From positions 1 to 9,852 of the forward strand of contig LFWV01000042.1 in NCBI GenBank assembly GCA_001273335.1: a DNA stretch of 9,852 bases, given 5' to 3'. The notes under the pieces were generated by a model. It was not told the origin of the DNA, did no database searches, and saw only the letters and a program-made list of their open reading frames with translations. The stretch is from a miscellaneous Crenarchaeota group-1 archaeon SG8-32-3 (GTDB taxonomy: Archaea; Thermoproteota; Bathyarchaeia; Bathyarchaeales; Bathycorpusculaceae). Made by a program: the position numbers and the translations under genes. Positions 1 to 7,913 of this stretch are shown piece by piece; position 1 is the first letter of the stretch, and each line of letters starts with the position of its first letter.

Positions 1-1
1 T

Positions 2-193
2 GACGGGGTGGTAGTGGTAGGATTAATTTATCAATACGAAGTGCTTGTTCAATTTCTCCTTGGGCTTTCAGCTGGAGCCGCCACAGGACTAGCAATTCAC
101 GTTGCGCACCATATATCTGAAGAAAATGAGCACGACGGAGAAAACAAGGAAAAGAAACCATCCATGTTCGGTCTTCAAGCTAAGCGACAGTAA
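2..193 (+). CDS. C-terminal end of an unrecognised single-span membrane protein (partial)
   Basis: The frame is open from the left edge and ends at TAA (191-193), so the true start is probably outside the window; a GTG at position 8 is the first internal candidate. The 61 residues from that GTG contain one hydrophobic stretch, roughly residues 12-32 (it includes LVQFLLGLSAGAATGLAIHV), rich in small residues as in a transmembrane helix. A charged tail with EENEHDGENKEKK follows and is likely to lie outside the membrane. No family was recognised. It is not a shadow of another gene, because the neighbouring helicase gene ends at 180 on the other strand. The two genes converge and overlap by 14 bases. 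The hydrophobic-then-charged pattern supports a real protein, but the short length leaves doubt. Confidence 0.42.
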   Translation, partial: DGVVVVGLIYQYEVLVQFLLGLSAGAATGLAIHVAHHISEENEHDGENKEKKPSMFGLQAKRQ

Positions 194-3100
194 CCAAATC
201 GTTATCGCAAACTAGCTTCTTTTCCCACAGCAATCTCTTGTATATATCGGAAAAACGTTTTCTGCTCTTTTCCCCTGCGCGGTTGAAACCAAAAACTTTT
301 GCAGTCTCATCTATCAACGATTCTGAGCTTATGCCCAAAGCGTACTGAGCAATGGTTTTCATGGCGTTTTCAATTTCCTCAGGAGGAATATGTGCAAGTT
401 TCCGTTTTGACTCTGGAACACCTGTCACTGGAACACGCACGGGAATATCTTGAAGTTCAGGCGGCCAGAGAAAATTGCCTTTCTCAATTACCTTCTCATT
501 TACGGTTAAGATGTAAAGTGCTTCTCTTACAGCGTGAATTGTGTTGGCATTCTTCCGTTTTAAGCCCCAAGCGGAAATTACTCTTTTTACTGCACAGTCG
601 AAGTGAATTGGACCTTCATTCTGAATAAGCTCTTCCAAAAGGCGAGCTTGCAGTTCACGGTTTTCTTGGAAATGGAACTGGTTGGGTTGAACAGTCCATC
701 CATTATCGGAAGGAACCTTCACAGACTCGGCGTAATCTGCTTTAAGCACATGCACTTTGTAGGGCACACCGATTTTTTCGGTGCCCCCAAATTGAATCTT
801 TTTAATGTCAACATCCTGTGGCAAGTCATCTTCAGCATCGAATTCTTCAAGGGCAACATCTGAAGTTGGGACTTCTTTTCCAAGCTGGAACTTACGCGCT
901 TCCTCCAATATGTGAGACAAGTGTCTTATTTCAGAGTCTCTACGCGCAACCCATGCGGGTGACCATACGCGGTGAATTCTCCAGCCTAACTGTTTGAGAA
1001 CTTGCGCTCGAAGCCTGTCTCTATCCCTTGCGCTACTGCTGTTCTGGTACGTTGCGCCGTCAAATTCTATCCCTAAAAGGTATCCTCCAGAATTGTCCGG
1101 GGCAATCACTCCCATATCTATGGGGCAACAACTACACCCAACGTGAGGAAAGAAGTCGTAGCCGAGGCGTTGAAGCAGCATAGCCACGTCTTTTTCAATA
1201 GGAGACCCAAACTCGGATGCATCGCAAGCAGTTGATTTCAAAATTCCTGACCCTTTTTCAGCATATTCGAGGTAATCATGCAGAATGAACGTGCCTATTG
1301 ACTTGGCAGATTCTGTATCCATGTCTGCTGCTTTGATGGATGAGACAAGTATGGTCATTTCTCGAGCACGAGTAACTGCAACGTTCAATCGTCGTTCGCC
1401 GCCAGCCTTGTTCACAGGTCCAAAGTTCATGGTCATTTGACCCTGAGGATCGAAGCCGTAACCGAGGCTGAGTATGATTACGTCGCGTTCGTCGCCTTGA
1501 ACGTTCTCAAGATTCTTAACGAAGAAACCTTCTAGACGATCTTCCTTGAAGAAATGCTCGTATTCGGGTCGCTGCCTGCGGCGGCGTTCAACCGCTTCGT
1601 CAACCGCGTCCATCTGTGCTATGCTGAAGGTGACTACGCCAAGGGTTTTCTTGGGGTACTTCCGAACGTGCTCGAACACCAAGTCAGCAACAACTTCTGC
1701 CTCTTTAAGATTGTCTCTTCTGCCGCCTCGATCGTACACGCCGTCTGGAACATGAACCTGCTTCACGCCTAAACCGTCATCCTTTGCTATTGCTGACGGG
1801 AAAGTTATGAGGTTACCCTCGTAGAAGTGTCGATTAGAGAAAGCGATTAGTTCTTCGTGTTTGCTGCGGTAGTGCCACCTGAGAGTCTTAACGGGGAAGC
1901 CGACTCCTGCGCATTCGTCGAGGATGCTGTCGAATACTTCAACGTCTTCGTCGGTGATTTCGTCCCAGTCTATGTCTTCAAGCAGAGATTTCTGGAAGAA
2001 AGATGTAGGCGGAAGCTGCTTGTTGTCGCCTGCTACCACAATTGTTTTTCCTCGGTAAATGGTGCCAATTGCATCTTCAGGAACTATTTGGGATGCTTCA
2101 TCGAAGAGAATTAGGTCGAATTTCATAAGTTCAGGGGGGAGAAATTGGCTTACGGACATGGGGCTCATGAGCATGCAAGGTTTAAGCCTTGAAAGCAGGT
2201 GCGGAATTCTCTGTAGAAGTGTACGGATAGGCATTAACCGCTGTTTTTTCAACGCCTCCTTTATCAAAGTGGTTGCTTCAGAGTCGTTTGCTTGGATTAG
2301 TATGTCCTGTGGCTTTCGTCTGTTTGCTTCTTCTATAACTCGGTTCGGAGAAAGACGAATCAGTTCTTGGTCAAGCTTCACGAATTCGGCAATCACGTGT
2401 TGATGCTTTTCTCGTCTGAATTGACCTAAATTCTGGTCTTCCTCGTAAAGGCGATTAAGCCATTCTTGATATGCTGCCTTGCGGAAAATATCAAGAAGCT
2501 GAGCTGCTGGAGGAGGATTCTTGGTGAGCCTGTTAAAAAAAGCGGATAAGCCTTTCAAAGAGAAAGCGTATTCAGTTTCTTTGAAATCAACCCAGACCTG
2601 CAGATCATCTACATGTTCTCGGAGCCACTTGATCCTGTTTTGTATCGCTTCGAGACTTAATACTTGCAGTTTTTGACCGCGATATGTCAGCTCGGTTTCG
2701 AACCGAGATTCCAGAGCCCCCAATGCTTTCACGGTCACATCATGAAGGCTAATCAGATCGCTGTTTGAAGGAGCATCCTCGGCTCCTCGAGACACCACAT
2801 CCGCGAAGGCTACGGGAACCGGCATGGAACCAAATAGAGTTCGAAGCTTCTTAGTCCATTGGAGAACGGAGATTATGTCTTCCCAGCATGTTTCAAGATC
2901 TGCTAAACGGAACCCGAATTTCTCTTGGAGAATCTCATGCTCTCTCAAGAACGCCGCTTCTTTCTTTCTGACCTGCTCAGAATCCTTTAAATCAGCTATT
3001 AGCTGCTTGTAGTTTTGTGGCGTTTTTTCCTTGCTTGTCTTCAATGTTTCTGTTGTTATTTCGCAGATAACGATAAGCAGTTTTTCAACTGAAGTCGCCC

Positions 3101-5867
3101 AGTCTTGAAGCATGGCTATTGGTGTCTCACAAAGCGGTAAACTTGAGGTTGGTAAATGTGACGCTGGCAGCAGAGAGCTTAACTGTTTAGCAAGCTGATC
3201 CCATTTCTCAAACGAGTCTTTCAGCTCATTGCCCAGTTGCCTGATTACAAGCGGAGGCTCTGACCCATATGAAGCAAGCTGGGCTAGTTCCTCAGGGATT
3301 CCTGCAGTCCCTGCCGACCTGAAGAGTTCTGAGGCGATTTCAACCGCGTTTTCTATCCGTACAAAATCTGTTGCATAACCCTCATAAAAATGACCTAGCA
3401 GATCTTCAACAGAATCAGCAGAAGCTTCGAGCTCGGCTCGTAACATTTTCAGATTGCGGACATCAAGCAGATCTTGCAGAACAGACTTGGGGACTTTGCC
3501 GTCGTAAGTCAGCAGAGCGATTTGTTTTTGGTCGCGGTAGAAGCTAGGGCGGAACCATCGAAAGGAACCTTTGTACAGGCTGTTGTAGCGGGTTGTGAGT
3601 TCATCGAGGTCAGTTTTGAAGAATTCGCGGGTGTAGTTTTTTTCTAGCTTAAGCCTCAGCGCTTTGTATTCTTGGTAATCCTTTTTGATTCGTGGTAATT
3701 CTTCTTTGAGTCGCTGAAAATGGTCTGGGTCTAACCAGCGTGGTTCGGGTTTATCCTCTGAGAAGCAAAGAAGGGCAATGCGGGATATTTGCTTGACGCG
3801 ATCAGGTGTAAGGTTTCCCGTTGATAAAGCCAGCATCTTGGCGAGCCGCAATGACTTTTCATTCCACTTTGAATACATAAACTGAGTGTGCCGGGCGAAA
3901 TCCAAGAGCTTTTCTCGTTTTTCAAGAAGCTTGCTTTCTTCTATGGCCGAGGTTAAGAGTAATTTATTAATTGCTGAAAGCGTGGCTTCAAGTTCTTGAG
4001 ATGTAGTGAGTGCCAAGCCGAATAAGGCTGAATTATAGCGTTCCAATAGGCGGCTTCGGGTTGCTTTGTACCATTCAAACATGGCTAGATACGCTTCTGC
4101 TTCGGAAATAAGCTTGTCAAGGTTAGGATGCATAACCCAGCTTGCCTCGGGTTTAGGGCTTTCCAACAGAAGATTTCCAATTTCAATCAGCCATTTCACC
4201 CGCCTAAATCCTAACGGTGTGTCTAAACCTAACTGGTTCGCAAATTTGCCAGCTTCCAGGTTAAGCGCTTCTATTGCCGAAATTAGCTTACCTAGAACAT
4301 TGGATACCTCGGCTCGGACTTCAACGTTGTATTCGCTTCCTTTATACCCACGCCACGCGAAGTTAGGATCTTCCATTACTTGCCAGACAGCTTTTAGGCG
4401 CGACATCAAATCCTCTAATTCAAGCAGTCCTTGAGGAGTCAAGCTCATCGGATTCGGCAATTCAACTGCCACGAATGGAACGCATTCCAGACTTGAAAGT
4501 TCACCTAGCACGTCATACGCGTTTTTCTGTAGATTAAATCGTTTTTGGTGAAGCGAAATCACGTAGTTGTTCAAGCTGTCCCGCAGTAGCTTCAGTTTTT
4601 CGAATTTGTGTGCTGAAGGCAGTTTACGGGGAACAAGGTGCTCGTCGAGGCATCTCTTAAGCTCTGCGACCACTTCGCGCTTGTTGGCTTTGCTGCTGTG
4701 GAGTTCCAGACAGAAGGAAGACAGCCCAACCTCGCGGAGTCGCTTGTAAACCACTTCGAGGGCAGCCATTTTATCGCTTACGAAGAGCACAGATTTTCCT
4801 TGAGCGATACATTCGGCGATTATATTTGCGATTGTTTGGCTTTTGCCTGTGCCAGGAGGCCCCTGCATTACAAAGCTTTGTCCACGCAAGGCATACTCGA
4901 TTGATACTTGTTGGCTACTGTCGGCGTCTAAGACTTGAAATGTTTTTTCAGGTGCCCGTATACTGTCTACATCTTTTTCTTCAGGTAGAGAACCCGTTTC
5001 AAGTTCCTCATCCTTGAATCCAGCAATTTGTCTGATTATTGGGTGTTGCGTGATTACTCTGGCGTTAGTGTCAAGGTCGTTGTAAATAACCAACTTGTGA
5101 AAAGAGAAAAGCCCAATTTCCACTTTTGCTTCCACTCTCCACCCGAGTTCGCCAGCAACTTGTGTGATGGCATTGAAGTAGTTGAGCAATGTTTGACTTT
5201 CCCAGTACTCAGGCAATGGCGGAAGCTCGACTTTGAAGTCTTTTTTCAGTTTCACTTGTAAAGCAGGATTTAGAACTACCTCTTCTTCTATGGGAGGAAC
5301 TGAAATAGCAAAGGGTTCGCGAAAGGATTTCCTAGTCAACTCGATGGGTACGAGGATAAGAGGAGACCTAACTTCCTCACCTGTTTCCATGTCCTTCCAA
5401 ACTAACATTCCGAAGGTGGCGTGTAATATGCGCACACCTCGCTCTCTGTAGTCTAAAAGGGAACGCCTGTGGAGGTTCTTTAAGATCTTCTCAAGGTCTG
5501 CTCGGCTGGTTTCTCCGCACACAAGTTGCTTCGCTGTTGGACTTGCTTTTTCATGAATCAATGAAAGGGTAGCACTGCTTTGTGATTGACCTTTAGGCAA
5601 ATCGGTTTCGGGAGGATACCAAAACTCTAGATGCCGCTTTCGTAAAGCAAGCCTGTTGAAAGCTTTCTCCATACTTGGGCTGGAAACAAACAGGTGTCCT
5701 CTTTTGCTGGGTTTGAAGTACAATAAATTGTTTCGCCGTGACAGATCTATAAGTCTTGATTTCCAATCTTCAATACGACGCATCATTGGAGAAGCATAGT
5801 TTTCTTGGAATGAGGGAAAGCCATTCTCAGGCATTAAATCACGATTCTGTTCACTGGTTTTTGACAT
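180..5867 (-). CDS. Giant DUF4011 / SF1 helicase / Vsr-like nuclease / DUF3320 protein (Hhe-like, probable antiviral defence)
   Basis: This 1895-residue protein is a predicted cytoplasmic ATP-driven nucleic-acid translocase joined to a nuclease. Domains in order: a DUF4011-type region (about 28-300, with DWKSRLIDLSRRNNLLY near its start); a Q-motif-like site near 319; Walker A GPPGTGKSQT (336-345); a long helical, partly coiled-coil insert (about 400-1200); Walker B LILFDEASQ (1252-1260); motif III GDNKQLPPT (1280-1288); motif IV WHYRSK (1331-1336); motif V NVQGDERD (1455-1462); motif VI RRLNVAVTRAR (1492-1502); a Vsr/DUF559-like nuclease (about 1552-1645) with E1558, D1584, the EFDG loop (1601-1604) and RDRDRLR (1614-1620); and DUF3320-type winged-helix segments (about 1738-1803 and 1825-1893). 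This order matches, from memory, the one-gene antiphage protein Hhe. The helicase motifs are complete; the nuclease motif has an unusual Gln at 1608. The ATG at 5867 has no clear Shine-Dalgarno; M13 is a possible alternative start. The frame is intact throughout. The domain assignment is firm; the defence role is inferred. Confidence 0.93.
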   Translation of the reverse strand: MSKTSEQNRDLMPENGFPSFQENYASPMMRRIEDWKSRLIDLSRRNNLLYFKPSKRGHLFVSSPSMEKAFNRLALRKRHLEFWYPPETDLPKGQSQSSATLSLIHEKASPTAKQLVCGETSRADLEKILKNLHRRSLLDYRERGVRILHATFGMLVWKDMETGEEVRSPLILVPIELTRKSFREPFAISVPPIEEEVVLNPALQVKLKKDFKVELPPLPEYWESQTLLNYFNAITQVAGELGWRVEAKVEIGLFSFHKLVIYNDLDTNARVITQHPIIRQIAGFKDEELETGSLPEEKDVDSIRAPEKTFQVLDADSSQQVSIEYALRGQSFVMQGPPGTGKSQTIANIIAECIAQGKSVLFVSDKMAALEVVYKRLREVGLSSFCLELHSSKANKREVVAELKRCLDEHLVPRKLPSAHKFEKLKLLRDSLNNYVISLHQKRFNLQKNAYDVLGELSSLECVPFVAVELPNPMSLTPQGLLELEDLMSRLKAVWQVMEDPNFAWRGYKGSEYNVEVRAEVSNVLGKLISAIEALNLEAGKFANQLGLDTPLGFRRVKWLIEIGNLLLESPKPEASWVMHPNLDKLISEAEAYLAMFEWYKATRSRLLERYNSALFGLALTTSQELEATLSAINKLLLTSAIEESKLLEKREKLLDFARHTQFMYSKWNEKSLRLAKMLALSTGNLTPDRVKQISRIALLCFSEDKPEPRWLDPDHFQRLKEELPRIKKDYQEYKALRLKLEKNYTREFFKTDLDELTTRYNSLYKGSFRWFRPSFYRDQKQIALLTYDGKVPKSVLQDLLDVRNLKMLRAELEASADSVEDLLGHFYEGYATDFVRIENAVEIASELFRSAGTAGIPEELAQLASYGSEPPLVIRQLGNELKDSFEKWDQLAKQLSSLLPASHLPTSSLPLCETPIAMLQDWATSVEKLLIVICEITTETLKTSKEKTPQNYKQLIADLKDSEQVRKKEAAFLREHEILQEKFGFRLADLETCWEDIISVLQWTKKLRTLFGSMPVPVAFADVVSRGAEDAPSNSDLISLHDVTVKALGALESRFETELTYRGQKLQVLSLEAIQNRIKWLREHVDDLQVWVDFKETEYAFSLKGLSAFFNRLTKNPPPAAQLLDIFRKAAYQEWLNRLYEEDQNLGQFRREKHQHVIAEFVKLDQELIRLSPNRVIEEANRRKPQDILIQANDSEATTLIKEALKKQRLMPIRTLLQRIPHLLSRLKPCMLMSPMSVSQFLPPELMKFDLILFDEASQIVPEDAIGTIYRGKTIVVAGDNKQLPPTSFFQKSLLEDIDWDEITDEDVEVFDSILDECAGVGFPVKTLRWHYRSKHEELIAFSNRHFYEGNLITFPSAIAKDDGLGVKQVHVPDGVYDRGGRRDNLKEAEVVADLVFEHVRKYPKKTLGVVTFSIAQMDAVDEAVERRRRQRPEYEHFFKEDRLEGFFVKNLENVQGDERDVIILSLGYGFDPQGQMTMNFGPVNKAGGERRLNVAVTRAREMTILVSSIKAADMDTESAKSIGTFILHDYLEYAEKGSGILKSTACDASEFGSPIEKDVAMLLQRLGYDFFPHVGCSCCPIDMGVIAPDNSGGYLLGIEFDGATYQNSSSARDRDRLRAQVLKQLGWRIHRVWSPAWVARRDSEIRHLSHILEEARKFQLGKEVPTSDVALEEFDAEDDLPQDVDIKKIQFGGTEKIGVPYKVHVLKADYAESVKVPSDNGWTVQPNQFHFQENRELQARLLEELIQNEGPIHFDCAVKRVISAWGLKRKNANTIHAVREALYILTVNEKVIEKGNFLWPPELQDIPVRVPVTGVPESKRKLAHIPPEEIENAMKTIAQYALGISSESLIDETAKVFGFNRAGEKSRKRFSDIYKRLLWEKKLVCDNDLVTVA

Positions 5868-5920
5868 TTACTAGAAGTGTGTGCTACTTTAACATTTTTG
5901 GTGGCACTTCACGGACGCCC

Positions 5921-5928
5921 TATATTTT
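5921..5928 (-). promoter_or_regulatory. Putative TATA box for the helicase-nuclease gene
   Basis: Read on the minus strand this is AAAATATA, lying 54 bases before the ATG at 5867. Archaeal transcription normally starts about 25 bases downstream of the TATA box, which would give a leader of roughly 25-30 bases. No strong ribosome binding site follows. The box sits immediately next to the large inverted repeat at 5931-5968. Assigned by eye only. Confidence 0.4.
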
Positions 5929-5930
5929 CG

Positions 5931-5968
5931 AAACATGGAAAACCCTCCTTTGAGGGCACGCCATGTTT
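5931..5968. repeat. 38-base two-tier inverted repeat upstream of the helicase-nuclease promoter
   Basis: AAACATGG (5931-5938) is the perfect reverse complement of CCATGTTT (5961-5968). Inside these arms, after a 4/4 mismatch (AAAA opposite CACG), CCCTC (5943-5947) pairs with GAGGG (5952-5956) around a four-base loop. Thirteen base pairs are therefore arranged symmetrically. The element abuts the predicted TATA box on its upstream side, where archaeal activators often bind. No T-run follows it in the minus-strand sense, so it is a poor terminator for the upstream reductase gene, which has a better one at 6030-6052. It could be a regulator binding site or a structured RNA element. Confidence 0.6.
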
Positions 5969-6029
5969 ATTTTACTAGCAAAAACCGAGCTGTAAATTCA
6001 GTTCATTAATGCGTTATATTGTTAAAGAG

Positions 6030-6052
6030 AAAAATGTCTGTTGCCAAGCAAC
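6030..6052 (-). terminator. Hairpin plus T-run terminator of the reductase gene
   Basis: On the minus strand, 12 bases past the stop codon of the reductase, GTTGC (6052-6048) pairs with GCAAC (6044-6040) around a three-base loop. It is followed shortly by TTTTT (6034-6030) and further T-rich sequence. Archaeal RNA polymerase mainly needs the T-run. This suggests the helicase-nuclease gene is transcribed separately from the reductase. Confidence 0.5.
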
Positions 6053-6064
6053 CTAACCTTTAGG

Positions 6065-7498
6065 TTATTCCAACGGGAGACCAGAATGTTCCTCTAAAAA
6101 ATGATGATACCTGTCAGGAGTCATGAAGGATTGGAAAGCTCTTGCCACAACCTCGCCTAACGCGGGGTGTATATGCATGGCCTGGACGAGTGGGGTTAAG
6201 CTTTGGTTTTCCGTGTACATTAGGGTTATGACTTCTTGTATGAGAACTGATGCTTCGGGTCCTATTATGTGCGCGCCTAGTATTTGTCCCGTGTCACGTT
6301 TAACAATGACTTTTACAAAGTCGTCTTTCAGCGCCATGGCCTCACCTTTTGCAGTGTCAGCGTACTTGTAGAAGCCTATTAGGATGTTATCTTTACCGTA
6401 CTTCTCAACTGCTTCCTTCTCCCTCAAAGCTACGCTTGCGATTTCAGGATCAGTAAAAACGGCATGAGGAACCGCGTGGTAATCCATTTTGATTCTCTTT
6501 TTCAGCACCGCATTATAGTAGACTATGTGTGCTTCGTGGTTTGCCACGTGTTTAAATAGGAATTTGCCGTCAGCATCACCTAAGACCCATATGTTTGGCT
6601 GTGAAGTCTGCATATACTCATCAGCGACCATGAAGCCGCGGCGGTCTGTTTTTATGCCAGCTTTCTCTGGATGCAAAAGGTCGGTGTTGGGAACCCTTCC
6701 TGTTGCGACAAGTATTTCTTCAGCTACAATTTCAGTTCCCTCTTTACTAAAGCGATCAACAGCAACCAGTTTTTTGCCCTGTGGCGTGGCTTTGGCTTTG
6801 CGCACTTCATGATTCGTAAGTATAGTGACGTGTTTCCCCAGTTCTCGTTTAGCTAAGGCAGATACTTCAGGCTCTTCTTCTGGGATAAACTGCGGGTTTC
6901 GACCTATTATGGTGACTTTTGACCCCATAGCTGAAAGGAAGTGCCCGTATTCCGCAGCTATATACCCTCCACCTATTATTGCGATGCTGCGCGGAAGCTG
7001 GGTTATATTGAGAATGGTGTCACTTGTCAAGTAGCCTGTTTCTTTAAGCCCTTCTATTGGAGGAATGGATGGTCTTGACCCTGTGGACAGAAAAATCATT
7101 TTTGAGGTTATTGTTTCTTTTCCGACTTTAATTGTGTAGGGAGCTATGAATTCAGCCTCTTCAGTGTAGTAGTCAATGTTTCCAGATTGCGAAATCCCTT
7201 CACGTATCATGTTGACGTCGCGGTCAACGATTGAGCGCATCCGTTTCATGACAGCCTTAAAATCTACGCGCTTAATCTCGGTGTGGATTCCGAATTCATG
7301 GTTTTTTTCAATATTTCTCACGATAGAAGCGGGATATATCAAAAGCTTGGATGGGATGCAGCCTCTAGTTAGGCATATGCCCCCAGGAGCATCTTTATCT
7401 ATTACTGCGGCGTGCAGGTTAGGGTTTTCTTGGGTAATCGCGGCTACTACTTCCATACCAGAACCTGTCCCTATCAAAATTAAGTCGTACCTTTTCAT
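6065..7498 (-). CDS. lpd: FAD-dependent pyridine nucleotide-disulfide oxidoreductase, dihydrolipoyl dehydrogenase type
   Basis: This cytoplasmic homodimeric flavoenzyme type moves electrons between NAD(P)H and a dithiol through FAD and a redox-active cysteine pair. Starting at the ATG at 7498 gives 477 residues, a normal family length. A TTG four codons upstream (7510) is less likely, because the FAD-binding strand (KRYDLILIGTGSGME) begins right after the ATG. Visible features, numbered from the ATG: GTGSG FAD motif (10-14), active-site CLTRGC (42-47), NAD(P) fold GGGYIAAE (176-183), ATGR (265-268), and C-terminal HPALGE (444-449) with the catalytic His-Glu pair. The second dinucleotide-binding strand ends in IIGRN, with no acidic residue, more like NADPH-using relatives such as mercuric reductase. 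No 2-oxoacid dehydrogenase or glycine-cleavage genes are nearby, so the true substrate is open. The fold is certain; the exact enzyme is not. Confidence 0.88.
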   Translation of the reverse strand: MKRYDLILIGTGSGMEVVAAITQENPNLHAAVIDKDAPGGICLTRGCIPSKLLIYPASIVRNIEKNHEFGIHTEIKRVDFKAVMKRMRSIVDRDVNMIREGISQSGNIDYYTEEAEFIAPYTIKVGKETITSKMIFLSTGSRPSIPPIEGLKETGYLTSDTILNITQLPRSIAIIGGGYIAAEYGHFLSAMGSKVTIIGRNPQFIPEEEPEVSALAKRELGKHVTILTNHEVRKAKATPQGKKLVAVDRFSKEGTEIVAEEILVATGRVPNTDLLHPEKAGIKTDRRGFMVADEYMQTSQPNIWVLGDADGKFLFKHVANHEAHIVYYNAVLKKRIKMDYHAVPHAVFTDPEIASVALREKEAVEKYGKDNILIGFYKYADTAKGEAMALKDDFVKVIVKRDTGQILGAHIIGPEASVLIQEVITLMYTENQSLTPLVQAMHIHPALGEVVARAFQSFMTPDRYHHFLEEHSGLPLE

Positions 7499-7629
7499 AA
7501 CAAAACGCAACCGGAGATAGATACGGAAATATTCAATAGAAAAACCTTTTTGTGCGACAATTTTTTCAGGGCTAATGATTATTCTTATAACAGCAGATCT
7601 TGACTGAAGTGTGTAAAATAATCGGTTTT

Positions 7630-7634
7630 AAAAA
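7630..7634 (-). terminator. Oligo-T terminator of tRNA-Ser
   Basis: The minus strand reads TTTTT here, 10 bases after the encoded CCA end of the tRNA and without a convincing hairpin. This is the usual form of an archaeal tRNA terminator. It lies between the tRNA and the reductase gene, supporting separate transcripts. Confidence 0.45.
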
Positions 7635-7647
7635 TCTACAGGAATGG

Positions 7648-7773
7648 CGCCGGGGAAGGGATTCGAACCCCTGCGAGCCAAAGGCCCACTGGCTGGCTTG
7701 TCTTTGGCACAGGCCCTATTTGTGCCCATGTGGGATCTCGAGGCCAGCGCGATAACCACTCCGCCACCCCGGC
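7648..7773 (-). tRNA. tRNA-Ser (anticodon CGA) with an intron; CCA encoded in the gene
   Basis: The acceptor arms GCCGGGG (7773-7767) and CCCCGGC (7655-7649) pair fully. The discriminator is G (7648), as expected for serine, and CCA follows in the DNA at 7647-7645. The T-arm is AGGGG-TTCGAAT-CCCTT. The long variable arm (GGGCC-TTT-GGCTC) marks a class II tRNA. The D-stem is GCG/CGC. Anticodon stem CTGGC leads into CTCGAG with anticodon CGA (7740-7738). The other half, GCCAG, comes only after an insert, best read as a 42-base intron (7736-7695) after position 37, leaving an 84-base mature tRNA. The insert has its own six-pair stem GGCACA/TGTGCC. A GCCAGCCAG repeat at the 3' boundary allows a 38-base intron instead, and I could not build a clean bulge-helix-bulge at either junction. 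It reads the UCG codon. Confidence 0.9.
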
Positions 7774-7797
7774 TTGGATAGAAGGATTTGCGCGCAC

Positions 7798-7807
7798 TAT
7801 CTAAAAA
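7798..7807 (-). promoter_or_regulatory. Putative TATA box for tRNA-Ser
   Basis: The minus strand reads TTTTTAGATA here, centred about 30 bases before the first base of the tRNA. That is the expected spacing for an archaeal TATA box with transcription starting a few bases before the mature 5' end. The surrounding 7774-7996 stretch shows no convincing gene. Confidence 0.45.
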
Positions 7808-7913
7808 CGTTTTCACTCACTTTAGGGTAATGCTCATAGCCTAAAAAGGCAATCATTGCAGAAAACGAGAGGGGAGGATCCTATTGGAACCGAAACCACC
7901 CAGTAGCATGTAG

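Noticed and set aside
4066..4434. A 122-codon plus-strand open frame inside the helicase-nuclease gene
   Set aside because: It is antisense to a continuous coding frame, is rich in Ser, Arg and Leu as shadow frames are, and shows no recognisable motif. The same applies to the other plus-strand frames between 299 and 5953.
5867..5978. An eight-base direct repeat TTTACTAG at 5867-5874 and 5971-5978 flanking the promoter region
   Set aside because: It is short and AT-rich, and one copy overlaps the start codon. Nothing between the copies looks like a mobile element apart from the inverted repeat, so a target-site duplication is not supported.
7499..7510. A TTG start for the reductase, four codons upstream of the ATG
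   Set aside because: The FAD-binding strand begins right after the ATG at 7498, and no ribosome binding site favours the TTG.
7628..7816. A 62-codon open frame on the minus strand
   Set aside because: It runs straight through the tRNA-Ser gene and its promoter; the open frame is a by-product of the tRNA sequence.
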